Shown in pieces: positions 35,351 to 47,017 of a DNA stretch of 64,000 nucleotides. Origin of the DNA: Microbacterium sp. GTDB taxonomy: Bacteria > Actinomycetota > Actinomycetes > Actinomycetales > Microbacteriaceae. The stretch lies in assembly GCF_017305435.1 (NCBI RefSeq), contig NZ_JAFKIP010000007.1:124001-188000 (forward strand). The letters run 5' to 3'. The first letter of the stretch is position 1, and every line of letters begins with the position of its first letter. Position numbers and translations under genes: made by a program. A model generated the notes under the pieces. The model saw only the letters and a list, made by a program, of their open reading frames with translations, had not been told where the DNA came from and did no database searches.

Positions 35351-37080
35351 GCCGCCTCCTTCGCCGAGAGCTGCGAATCGACGATCTCGCGGTACGTCTC
35401 CGAGGTCTCCAGCAGTGCGTCGTGGGTGCCCATGCCGACCATGCGCCCGTGGTCGAGGACGATGATCTGGTCGGCGTGCTGGATCGTCGACACGCGCTGC
35501 GCCACGACGATGCGTGTCGCGTCGGGGATGTTCCGGTCCAGCGCGCGGCGCAGCGCGGCATCCGTCTTCAGATCCAACGCGGAGAAGGAGTCGTCGAAGA
35601 CGTAGATCTCCGGCTGCTTCACGAGCGCCCGCGCGATCGCGAGGCGTTGGCGCTGACCGCCCGACACGTTCGTGCCGCCCTGCGCGATCGGGGCTTCGAG
35701 ACCGCCGTCGAGCGCCTCCACGAAGTCCTTCGCCTGGGCGAGGTCGAGAGCGCGCCACAGGTCGTCGTCGCTCGCGTCACGATCGCCGTAGCGCAGGTTG
35801 GATGCCACGGTGCCGGCGAACAGGAAGGCACGCTGCGGCACGAGACCGACCCGCGCCCAGAGATCGTCGGGGTCCATCCGGCGCACGTCGACGCCGTCGA
35901 CCCGCACCACTCCGTCCGTCACATCGAACAGGCGTGCGACGAGCCCGACGAGGGTCGTCTTGCCCGATCCGGTCGAGCCGATGATCGCGGTCGTCGTGCC
36001 GGGCTCAGCCGTGAACGTGATGTCGTGGAGCACGGCGTCGTCGGCGCCCGGATAGGTGAAGGACACGTGGTCGAACTCGACGCGTCCGTTGCCGCGCGCG
36101 ACGACGGCGCTCTCGGTGGGCGCCTCGACCGAGGGCTCGGTCTCCAGGACCGCTCCGATGCGGTCGGCGCAGACGGCCGCGCGCGGGATCATGACGAACA
36201 TGAACGTCGCCATCATGACGCCCATCAGGATCTGCATGAGGTAGTTCAGGAAGGCGAACAGGGTGCCGATCTGCACGCCGTGGTTCTGCACCTGGTCGGC
36301 GCCGAACCAGATGACCGCGGCCGAGGAGAGGTTCATCACGAGCATCACGACGGGGAACATCAGCGCCATGAGGTTGCCCGCCCGGAGCGCCGTCTCCATG
36401 ACGTCCGCGCTGGCGCCGCCGAAGCGCTCGCGTTCCTCGCGCTCGCGCACGAAGGCACGGATGACCCGGATGCCGGTGAGCTGCTCGCGGAGGATCTGGT
36501 TCAGCCGGTCGATGCGGGCCTGCATACGCGTGAACGCCGGCACCATGCGCACGACGATCAGGGCGACGGCGATGAGGAGGACGGGGATCGCCACGAGCAT
36601 GAGCCAGGAGAGCCCGGCATCCTGACGCACCGCCATGATGATGCCGCCGATCGCCAGCATCGGAGCCGACACCATGACGGTCGCCGACATCTGGACGAGC
36701 ATCTGCACCTGCTGGACGTCGTTCGTGTTGCGCGTGATCAGCGACGGGGCGCCGAACTGCCCCACTTCGCGCTGTGAGAACGCGACGACGCGGTGGAAGA
36801 GGTCGCCGCGCAGGCTCTTGCCCATACCCATCGCAAGCCGGGACCCGAAGTACACCGCGATGAGCGAGCAGATCACCTGCAGCAGGCTCACACCCAGCAT
36901 GACGGCGCCCGTGCTCCAGATGTAGTCGATGTCGCCGGTGATGACGCCGTTGTCGATGATGTCGGCGTTCAGTGTCGGGAGGGCGAGCGAGGCGATCGAC
37001 TGCCCGAGCTGGAACACCACGACGAGCACGAGCAGCGGCCAGGCCGGCGCCAGATAGCGAACGAGGATCTTGCCGAGCAT
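35347..37080 (-). CDS. ABC exporter half-transporter, partner with degenerate site
   Basis: The 577-residue protein has six membrane helices (residues 1-320) and an ATPase domain with Walker A GSTGSGKTTLVGL, signature NVSGGQRQRLAIAR and Walker B IYVFDDSFSALD, in which the catalytic Glu is Asp. One degenerate and one normal ATPase site is the hallmark of heterodimeric exporters such as BmrCD or TM287/288, and its partner is the overlapping downstream gene. It is first in a probable operon: exporter, exporter, PP2C, FtsK-like. Confidence 0.92.
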   Translation of the reverse strand: MLGKILVRYLAPAWPLLVLVVVFQLGQSIASLALPTLNADIIDNGVITGDIDYIWSTGAVMLGVSLLQVICSLIAVYFGSRLAMGMGKSLRGDLFHRVVAFSQREVGQFGAPSLITRNTNDVQQVQMLVQMSATVMVSAPMLAIGGIIMAVRQDAGLSWLMLVAIPVLLIAVALIVVRMVPAFTRMQARIDRLNQILREQLTGIRVIRAFVREREERERFGGASADVMETALRAGNLMALMFPVVMLVMNLSSAAVIWFGADQVQNHGVQIGTLFAFLNYLMQILMGVMMATFMFVMIPRAAVCADRIGAVLETEPSVEAPTESAVVARGNGRVEFDHVSFTYPGADDAVLHDITFTAEPGTTTAIIGSTGSGKTTLVGLVARLFDVTDGVVRVDGVDVRRMDPDDLWARVGLVPQRAFLFAGTVASNLRYGDRDASDDDLWRALDLAQAKDFVEALDGGLEAPIAQGGTNVSGGQRQRLAIARALVKQPEIYVFDDSFSALDLKTDAALRRALDRNIPDATRIVVAQRVSTIQHADQIIVLDHGRMVGMGTHDALLETSETYREIVDSQLSAKEAA

Positions 37081-37208
37081 GCGCCCGCCTCTCCGCGCGC
37101 GGAGTGAGGTCCGGGCGCGGATCGACGCTACGCCCGGGCGCGCGATGCGGGCAAGCCCTCGCGTGCGCTGTCGGCGAACGCGAGGGCCGCGGCCATGCAC
37201 GCCGAGAC

Positions 37209-37250
37209 GACGAGGTGGGAGGGGGTGATGTCACCCCCTCCCACCTCGTC
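37209..37250 (-). terminator. Perfect 20-base-pair hairpin after the DUF5684 gene
   Basis: Bases 37209-37228 pair without mismatch with 37231-37250, leaving a 2-base centre. It begins 9 bases after the DUF5684 stop and separates that gene from the exporter operon. No T-tract follows on either strand. Confidence 0.8.
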
Positions 37251-37258
37251 AGCGGTAC

Positions 37259-37990
37259 TCAGGCCTTGGGCGCGTCGCCCTCGGCCGCCGGCGGCGCCGG
37301 CGGCTCGGTCGTCGGCGGCGTCACGGGCGGAACCGGCGGAGCTGCCGGCGGCTGCGCGGCCGGCGGGGCCGGCGGGGGCTGGTACGCCGGCGGGGCGGCG
37401 GGCGGCTGGTAGGCCGGCGGGGCGGCGGGGGGCTGGTATCCGGCGGGCGGCGCCTGGTATCCCGGCTGCGGCGCGGCCGCGCCGGCACTCGGCTGCACGG
37501 GGATGCCCTGCCACACGGTGCGGTCCGCGAAGAAGCCGTTCGACGCCCACGGGGCGGGCGCGACATTCGGGTTCCAGCGCGACTTGTCGAACGCGTTGAT
37601 GCCGAGCCAGACGATCGACAGCAGGACGTAGAGGATGACCCAGGGGGTCTCCTTCTGCAGCTTCTGCCCCACACGCCAGGCGGCCATCGCGCCGGCGGCG
37701 ACCGGCAGCAGGGCGATGATGAAGCCGAGCACGGGGATCGAGCTCAGGATCGCTCCGGCGGCGATCGCGATCAGCATGACCCAGGGGCTCAGATCACCGA
37801 GCTTGGCGAACACGAGCAGGTTGTACACGGGAACCCACGCACGCCAGCGGCCCTGCACGCCCGCCTTGTCGAAGATCTTCATCAAGAACCAGGAGCCGAT
37901 GACGTAGAACGCGACGGCGAAGAGGAAGAACAGGAACCCGAAGGCGGCGAGAAGGGCGAGATAGCCCGTATCCGAGTAGGAGCTGTCCAT
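37259..37990 (-). CDS. DUF5684 family membrane protein with proline-rich tail
   Basis: The 243-residue protein has four or so membrane segments: LALLAAFGFLFFLFAVAFYV, WVMLIAIAAGAIL, LGFIIALLPVAAGAMAAW and WVILYVLLSIVWLGI. The stretch FDKAGVQGRWRAWVPVYNLLV is the DUF5684 signature, which also occurs next to signal peptidase I domains. The last 90 residues are low-complexity with repeats of PPAYQPPAA. Function is unknown; the tail might bind SH3-like or cell-wall partners, a guess only. Confidence 0.82.
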   Translation of the reverse strand: MDSSYSDTGYLALLAAFGFLFFLFAVAFYVIGSWFLMKIFDKAGVQGRWRAWVPVYNLLVFAKLGDLSPWVMLIAIAAGAILSSIPVLGFIIALLPVAAGAMAAWRVGQKLQKETPWVILYVLLSIVWLGINAFDKSRWNPNVAPAPWASNGFFADRTVWQGIPVQPSAGAAAPQPGYQAPPAGYQPPAAPPAYQPPAAPPAYQPPPAPPAAQPPAAPPVPPVTPPTTEPPAPPAAEGDAPKA

Positions 37991-38161
37991 GGAAGTGCCT
38001 TCCTATCTGACAGAGCGACGCCGATCCGCGGCGCTCGGGGCACACGTGCCCGTCAGGACACATCGTAGGGGTGCGCGGTGCCCCGCGACCAGAGTGCGTC
38101 ACTCGCGTGTCGGGCGGCCGGGTCGCTAGCCTGGCGACAGACATCTGCCGAGAGGACCGCC

Positions 38162-38674
38162 ATGACCGACCCGTCGACGCCCACTCCCCCGCCCGTGCCG
38201 CCGCTGCCGCCGCTTCCCGGCCGCACCGCCGCTGACGCTGCGGCGGATGCCGCCACCGAGCCCGGCCTCGCCGACGGGCCCACCGAGGGCATCGCGGGCG
38301 TCGACGACACCGGGGTCCGCCGCCTCGCGGGTGACCTGGACGACATCGGCCGGGGATTCCTCGCCGCGCTGTTCGACATCTCGTTCACGCGTTTCATCAC
38401 GCGGCGCCTCGCGAGCGTGTTCTTCCTCGTGGGGCTCGTCGCGATCGGCATCGCGTTCGTCTCGACGTTCGTCGGCGGCATCATCTCCGGCATCGGCGCG
38501 CTCGGCTGGAACCCCGGCGGCGGCATCGCGCTCATCCTGTCGACCGTGATCGTCGTGCCCGTCCTCGCCTTCTTCGCCGTCGTGTTGCTGCGCTTCGTCA
38601 TCGAAGCAGGCGTCGCGCTCGTCGCCATCGCGGAGAACACCGAGCGCACGGCGCAGAACACGCGCCGCGACTGA
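38162..38674 (+). CDS. DUF4282 domain membrane protein
   Basis: The 170-residue protein has a Pro/Thr-rich N-terminus (TPTPPPVPPLPPLPG), an amphipathic stretch FLAALFDISFTRFITRRLAS, and two membrane helices at about residues 85-110 and 125-150. It ends AENTERTAQNTRRD. The FDFSFT-like box followed by two helices and an IAENT tail is typical of DUF4282 proteins, whose function is unknown. ATG 38162 follows GAGAGGA. It is convergent with yaaA with 2 bases between the stops. Confidence 0.82.
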   Translation: MTDPSTPTPPPVPPLPPLPGRTAADAAADAATEPGLADGPTEGIAGVDDTGVRRLAGDLDDIGRGFLAALFDISFTRFITRRLASVFFLVGLVAIGIAFVSTFVGGIISGIGALGWNPGGGIALILSTVIVVPVLAFFAVVLLRFVIEAGVALVAIAENTERTAQNTRRD

Positions 38675-38676
38675 GC

Positions 38677-39426
38677 TCACACGACGAGGTCGACCTCGCC
38701 CGGCGCACCGGAGCGTGCCGTCAGCCCCGCACGGCCCGCCCACGTGAGGAAGGCGGCCGTGCCGCCGATGCGCGGGCGCGTCTGCGCCAGCAGGCGCACG
38801 AGGGCGCCCTTCGCGTGCTTGTTGAAGTGGTTCAGCGCGCGCGTCACGCCGTCGCCGGCGTCCGTCACGACCCGCACGTACGCCGTCGGGATGCCGGCGG
38901 GGACGGGGCCGAGCGCGACATACGCCTCGGAGCGCAGATCCAGCACGAACCGCGGCGTCGCGTCCGCGAGCGCTGCGCCGGCGGCATCCGCCCACACTCT
39001 GCGCAGCGGCGGGATGCCGGGGAGCGATGCGCCCGCAGAGAGCCGATAGGCCGGGATCGCGTCGAGCGCGCCGACCGGCCCGAACGGCGCGGACTGGATC
39101 ATCACGTGTGTGCCGAGCCAGCGGCGCGCGGGCGCGTCGAGTGACGCGGCATCCAGGGCGTCGTAGAGGACGCCGGTGTAGCGGTCGACCGCGGGCATCG
39201 TCGGCGCGGAACGCAGGGCGGCGTTGTCGGCGATCTCTCCGCGCTGCCGGGCGGAGAGCTTCAAGACACGCGCCGCGGCATCCTCGTCGGCGCTGAGGGC
39301 GACGAGGGCGTCGACGACCGCCTCGCGCTGCGGTGCCAGGCCCTGAAGCGCCAGCGCCCCGACGTCCAGAGGTCGCGCACGCCCGCCGGGCCGCTTCGTC
39401 TCACTCGGCGGCAGCAGGATCAGCAC
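38677..39426 (-). CDS. yaaA: YaaA family peroxide-stress protein
   Basis: The 249-residue protein starts MLILLPPSETKRPGG, the invariant start of the YaaA/DUF328 family, and contains DRYTGVLYDALDA, FNKHAKGALVRLL and AYVALGPVP. E. coli YaaA lowers intracellular iron and protects DNA during peroxide stress and binds DNA. The ATG at 39426 needs no adjustment. It lies beyond the ATP synthase operon on the same strand, with a set of inverted repeats between. Confidence 0.9.
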   Translation of the reverse strand: MLILLPPSETKRPGGRARPLDVGALALQGLAPQREAVVDALVALSADEDAAARVLKLSARQRGEIADNAALRSAPTMPAVDRYTGVLYDALDAASLDAPARRWLGTHVMIQSAPFGPVGALDAIPAYRLSAGASLPGIPPLRRVWADAAGAALADATPRFVLDLRSEAYVALGPVPAGIPTAYVRVVTDAGDGVTRALNHFNKHAKGALVRLLAQTRPRIGGTAAFLTWAGRAGLTARSGAPGEVDLVV

Positions 39427-39443
39427 GGAGGTCTCCAGAACAG

Positions 39444-39510
39444 CGAGAAACCACTCCGCACGCGACGAACCACCTCAGCAGTGGTCTCTCGCGCGAGAAG
39501 TGGTTTCTCG
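39444..39510 (-). repeat. Nested inverted repeats between atpC and yaaA, probable operon terminator
   Basis: CGAGAAACCACT (39444-39455) pairs with AGTGGTTTCTCG (39499-39510). Inside lie partial copies of the same motif (CGAACCACCT about 39466, AGTGGTCTCTCG 39479-39490) that can form an inner hairpin. The block begins 20 bases after the atpC stop. Confidence 0.65.
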
Positions 39511-39529
39511 ACGGGTCGGTCAGGCGGGG

Positions 39530-39790
39530 TCAGGACTCGAGCGCGGCGTGGCCCGCGACGATCGTGAGCTCGTCGTTCTCCATGGAGAGGAAGCCGTCCT
39601 GCGCGGAGGCGATCACCTTGGTGCCGTCGGCCTGGGTGATGCGCACCTGACCCTCGGCGAGGATCGCCAGCACGGGCTCGTGACCGGTCATGAAGCCGAT
39701 CTCGCCCTCGACGGTCTTGGCGACGACGAGGCTCGCCTCGCCGTGCCAGACCTCCTCCTCCGCGGAGACGAGGGTGACGACGAGAGCCAT
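39530..39790 (-). CDS. atpC: ATP synthase F1 epsilon subunit, short form
   Basis: The 86-residue protein consists only of the beta-sandwich domain (VSAEEEVWHGEASLVVAKTV, GEIGFMTGHEPVLAIL, FLSMENDELTIVAGHAAL). The C-terminal two-helix domain that inhibits ATP hydrolysis in E. coli (total about 139 residues) is missing. It starts 1 base after the atpD stop region and is the last gene of the operon. Confidence 0.92.
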   Translation of the reverse strand: MALVVTLVSAEEEVWHGEASLVVAKTVEGEIGFMTGHEPVLAILAEGQVRITQADGTKVIASAQDGFLSMENDELTIVAGHAALES

Positions 39791-39791
39791 G

Positions 39792-42186
<2,395 letters not shown>

Positions 42187-42219
42187 GGATGTCCTGTATC
42201 AGTGAGGGATGCCTCGGCC

Positions 42220-43860
42220 TCAGCCGCGGCGACCCTTGACGATCTGCTCCTGGTTCACGTCTTCCTCGTGCGCGGCGGCGACCTCTTCGTGACCCGGCTT
42301 GTTGATGGCCTGGCCCTTGCCGCCCTGGAACTCGAGGATGAAGGCGTCGGTGACCTTCTCGAGCTCCGCAGCCGTGGCGTCGTCGAGGACGTTCGTGTCG
42401 CGCAGCGTGTCGAGGATCGACGTGTTGCGCTTCAGGTAGTCGAGGAGGTCGCGCTCGAAGCGGAGCACGTCCTCGACCGCGATCGAGTCGAGCTTGCCGT
42501 TCGTGCCGGCCCAGATCGAGACGACCTGCTCCTCGACGGGGTACGGGTCGTACTGCGGCTGCTTGAGGAGCTCGGTCAGGCGCGCACCGCGCTCGAGCTG
42601 ACGGCGGGATGCCGCGTCGAGGTCGGAGGCGAACATCGCGAACGCCTCGAGCGAGCGGTACTGGGCGAGCTCGAGCTTCAGCGTGCCCGAGACCTTCTTG
42701 ATCGACTTGACCTGCGCGTCGCCACCGACGCGGGACACCGAGATGCCGACGTCGACCGCGGGGCGCTGGTTGGCGTTGAAGAGGTCGGACTGGAGGAAGA
42801 TCTGCCCGTCGGTGATCGAGATCACGTTGGTCGGGATGTACGCCGAGACGTCGTTCGCCTTCGTCTCGATGATCGGGAGGCCCGTCATCGAACCGGCACC
42901 GAGCTCGTCGGAGAGCTTCGCGCAGCGCTCCAGCAGACGCGAGTGCAGGTAGAAGACGTCGCCGGGGTACGCCTCGCGGCCCGGCGGGCGGCGGAGGAGG
43001 AGGGACACGGCGCGGTAGGCCTCGGCCTGCTTCGACAGGTCGTCGAAGATGATGAGGACGTGCTTGCCGCCGTACATCCAGTGCTGGCCGATCGCCGAGC
43101 CCGTGTAGGGGGCGAGGTACTTGAAGCCGGCGGGGTCGGAGGCGGGAGCGGCGACGATCGTCGTGTACTCCATGGCCCCGGCATCCTCGAGCGCGCCCTT
43201 GACGGAGGCGATCGTGGAGCCCTTCTGGCCGATCGCGACGTAGATGCAGCGCACCTGCTTGTTGACGTCGCCCGAGTCCCAGTTGGCCTTCTGGTTGATG
43301 ATCGTGTCGATCGCGATGGCCGTCTTGCCGGTCTGGCGGTCGCCGATGATGAGCTGGCGCTGGCCGCGGCCGACGGGGATCATCGCGTCGATGGCCTTGA
43401 TGCCGGTCTGCATCGGCTCGTGGACGGACTTGCGCTGCATGACGCCCGGCGCCTGCAGCTCGAGCGCGCGGCGACCCTCGGTCGCGATCTCGCCGAGGCC
43501 GTCGATCGGGTTGCCGAGCGGGTCGACGACACGGCCGAGGTAGCCGTCGCCCACCGCGACGGAGAGGACCTCGCCCGTGCGCGTGACCTTCTGGCCCGCC
43601 TCGATGCCCGAGAAGTCGCCGAGCACGACGACACCGATCTCGGATTCGTCGAGGTTCAGCGCGAGGCCTTCGATGCCGTTCGCGAAGCGGACGAGCTCGT
43701 TCGCCATGACGCCGGGGAGACCCTCGACGTGCGCGATGCCGTCGGCGGCGTCGACGACCGTGCCGACCTCGGTCGCGGCCGCACCGGTGGGCTCGTACGC
43801 GGCGACGAAGTCTTTCAGCGCGTCACGGATGACGTCGGGGCTGATGGTGAGATCTGCCAT
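42220..43860 (-). CDS. atpA: ATP synthase F1 alpha subunit
   Basis: The 546-residue non-catalytic nucleotide-binding subunit carries Walker [15 protein letters not shown] and the segment SISDG-like [19 protein letters not shown] with the arginine finger region [13 protein letters not shown]. It has the usual C-terminal extension of actinobacterial subunits (about 40 residues longer than E. coli, ending [16 protein letters not shown]). It lies between atpH (15 bases) and atpG. Confidence 0.98.
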   Translation of the reverse strand: MADLTISPDVIRDALKDFVAAYEPTGAAATEVGTVVDAADGIAHVEGLPGVMANELVRFANGIEGLALNLDESEIGVVVLGDFSGIEAGQKVTRTGEVLSVAVGDGYLGRVVDPLGNPIDGLGEIATEGRRALELQAPGVMQRKSVHEPMQTGIKAIDAMIPVGRGQRQLIIGDRQTGKTAIAIDTIINQKANWDSGDVNKQVRCIYVAIGQKGSTIASVKGALEDAGAMEYTTIVAAPASDPAGFKYLAPYTGSAIGQHWMYGGKHVLIIFDDLSKQAEAYRAVSLLLRRPPGREAYPGDVFYLHSRLLERCAKLSDELGAGSMTGLPIIETKANDVSAYIPTNVISITDGQIFLQSDLFNANQRPAVDVGISVSRVGGDAQVKSIKKVSGTLKLELAQYRSLEAFAMFASDLDAASRRQLERGARLTELLKQPQYDPYPVEEQVVSIWAGTNGKLDSIAVEDVLRFERDLLDYLKRNTSILDTLRDTNVLDDATAAELEKVTDAFILEFQGGKGQAINKPGHEEVAAAHEEDVNQEQIVKGRRG

Positions 43861-43875
43861 GGTGTTCCTTCTGTT

Positions 43876-44664
43876 CTAGCCAGCGAGACGCTGGCGCAAG
43901 TCGTTGATTCGAGAGGAGACCGTCGCGTCGATGACGTCGTCACCGATCTCCACCCGGACGCCCCCGAGGACGGTCGGGTCGACGACGACGTTCAGGGTGA
44001 CGTCGCTGCCGTACTTCGCGCCGAGCGCGGCCGCGAGGCGGCTCTGCTGCGCGGCATCCAGAGCACTCGCGACACGGACCGTCGCGACCGTACGGCCACG
44101 CTGGTCGGCCACGATCTTCAGCGCCCGTCCGAGCAGCGCACGCACGCGCCGCTCGCGCGGCTGCTGCACCAGCTCGGAGACGATGAGCACCGTCGCCTCG
44201 CTCGCGCGGCCGACGAGGAGCTTCTCGACGAGCGCGCCCTTCGCCGCCGCGTCGCCCAGGCGACTGCCGAGCGCGAGCTCGAGCTCGGGGTTCGCGGCGA
44301 CGGTGCGGGAGACCTGGAACAGTTCGCCTTCGACGTCGGCGCCCCCCGCGCCGAGCGCGGCGGCACGGATCGCGAGCTCTTCGATCCCGGCGATCAGGTC
44401 CTCGAGGGACGACCACCGCTCGGCGGCCGCGGCCGCGAGCAGCTGCAGGGATGTCGCACCGTAGCCGGCGAAGACCGTGCGGACGAGCTGGGCGCGCGCC
44501 GCGCCCGGCGCGCCCCACGCGGAGAGCGCGCCGCTCAGCTGCGCCGAGTCGGCGATCTCGCGCGCCGCCGTGAACAGCTCGCGAGCGACGACGAGGTCGC
44601 CCACCTTCGCTGCCCGAAGCTCCGCGGTGGTCGTCGCCAGTGCCTGAGTGGTCGCGCTGCCCAT
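43876..44664 (-). CDS. atpH: ATP synthase F1 delta subunit
   Basis: The 262-residue protein is the stalk subunit that links F1 to the b subunits. It ends with the diagnostic segment LNVVVDPTVLGGVRVEIGDDVIDATVSSRI. About 80 residues longer at the N-terminus than the E. coli delta (177), as usual in Actinobacteria. Its ATG overlaps the atpF stop by one base (TAATG), so the two are translationally coupled. Confidence 0.95.
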   Translation of the reverse strand: MGSATTQALATTTAELRAAKVGDLVVARELFTAAREIADSAQLSGALSAWGAPGAARAQLVRTVFAGYGATSLQLLAAAAAERWSSLEDLIAGIEELAIRAAALGAGGADVEGELFQVSRTVAANPELELALGSRLGDAAAKGALVEKLLVGRASEATVLIVSELVQQPRERRVRALLGRALKIVADQRGRTVATVRVASALDAAQQSRLAAALGAKYGSDVTLNVVVDPTVLGGVRVEIGDDVIDATVSSRINDLRQRLAG

Positions 44665-45200
44665 TACTTGGCCTTCTCGAGGTCGGCGAGGAAGCGGTCC
44701 ACGACGCCCTTCGCCTTGGCGTCGTCGGAGAGCGACTCCCCGATCACGCCGCCGGCGAGGTCGAGTGCGAGCGTGCCGACTTCGCTCCGCAGCGAGACGA
44801 GGGCCGACTGGCGCTCCGCCTCGATCTGCGTCTGCGCGGCGGCGGTCACCCGTGCGGCCTCGGTGGTCGCGGCGCCCTTCGCCTCGGCGACGATCTTCTT
44901 GCCGTCCTCACGGGCGGCGTCGCGGATCTCACCGGCCTCCTTGCGAGCCTCGGCGAGCTGAGCCGTGTACTCCTCGAGTGCGGCCTCGGCCTTGCGCTGT
45001 GCCTCGTCGGCCTTCGCGATGTTGCCCTCGATCGCTGCGGCGCGCTTGTCGAGCATGACCTTCATCTTGGGAAGTGCGACCTTCCACACGACGATGAGGA
45101 TGATGACGAAGCAGACCGCCGACCAGATGATGTCGTACCACGCGGGGAGCAGCGGGTTCGGAGCCCCCTCTTCCGCGGCGTACGCGACAAGATTGTGCAT
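44664..45200 (-). CDS. atpF: ATP synthase Fo b subunit
   Basis: The 178-residue protein has one N-terminal membrane helix (IIWSAVCFVIILIVVWKVAL) and a long, charged coiled-coil rich in Ala, Glu and Lys (AAAIEGNIAKADEAQRKAEA). Two copies form the peripheral stalk. Length is typical for actinobacteria. It precedes atpH with a one-base overlap and follows atpE by 29 bases. Confidence 0.95.
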   Translation of the reverse strand: MHNLVAYAAEEGAPNPLLPAWYDIIWSAVCFVIILIVVWKVALPKMKVMLDKRAAAIEGNIAKADEAQRKAEAALEEYTAQLAEARKEAGEIRDAAREDGKKIVAEAKGAATTEAARVTAAAQTQIEAERQSALVSLRSEVGTLALDLAGGVIGESLSDDAKAKGVVDRFLADLEKAK

Positions 45201-45229
45201 CCTGTCTCCTTAAGACTGGTGGGAAGCGA

Positions 45230-46325
<1,096 letters not shown>

Positions 46326-46441
46326 CGCAGACTCCAGCTTCGGGGCATCGGCGTGAACCGAGGCGACGATGGTCGGTGAAAGTCGATGCGCACACAGTCC
46401 CCAGCGTTTTCACACCGCGGTTAGGGCGCAGAGACAGCCTA

Positions 46442-47017
46442 TCAGGCGCGCGGGCCCCCCGCGTCCGCCGGGTTCGCGGCATCCCCCTCTTCCGGCGGCA
46501 ACGGCGGCAGGGACGGGTGCCGCGCCTCGTCGATGATGTCGGACAGCGTCGGCAGGTTCACATCGCCGACGTGCGGCACGCGCATCTTCAGCATCACGAC
46601 GACGTCGACGACGAGGGATGCCACGACGCTGACGACGAGCGCGACGAAGAACACGGTGCCGTTGAGCCACGGCTGTCCGCGCAGGACGAGCAGCACGACG
46701 ATGAACAGCGCGAACTTGACGATCCAGCCGCCCATCACCGCCCCGAAGAAGATCGGCACGTACAGCGGATCGCCATACCAGCGGTTCGCGACGAGGATCG
46801 TCCCGGCGGTGAGGCTGAGGAAGACGGCGGCCAACAGGATCGCGACGAGCGCGCTCCACAGCCCCGAGGTGCCGGCGACCGCGAAGCCGATGATCGCGCC
46901 CACGACGGCGAGCCCCGCGGTGATCGCGGCCGACCACAGAAGGGTCGTGCGGAAGATGCGGTTGCTCGACACGTCGCGGCGGGTCGTCGTGGAGGTCGGA
47001 TCGGGGGTCTCGGTCAT
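46442..47017 (-). CDS. atpI: AtpI-like membrane protein upstream of the ATP synthase genes
   Basis: The 191-residue protein has four membrane segments (LLWSAAITAGLAVVGAIIGF, ALVAILLAAVFLSLTAGTIL, YVPIFFGAVMGGWIVKFALF and VFFVALVVSVVASLVVDVVV), the layout of actinobacterial AtpI-like proteins at the head of atp operons. It may assist c-ring assembly. Its ATG overlaps the stop of the wecA-like gene. The 116 bases to the proposed atpB start hold no other gene. Confidence 0.78.
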   Translation of the reverse strand: MTETPDPTSTTTRRDVSSNRIFRTTLLWSAAITAGLAVVGAIIGFAVAGTSGLWSALVAILLAAVFLSLTAGTILVANRWYGDPLYVPIFFGAVMGGWIVKFALFIVVLLVLRGQPWLNGTVFFVALVVSVVASLVVDVVVMLKMRVPHVGDVNLPTLSDIIDEARHPSLPPLPPEEGDAANPADAGGPRA

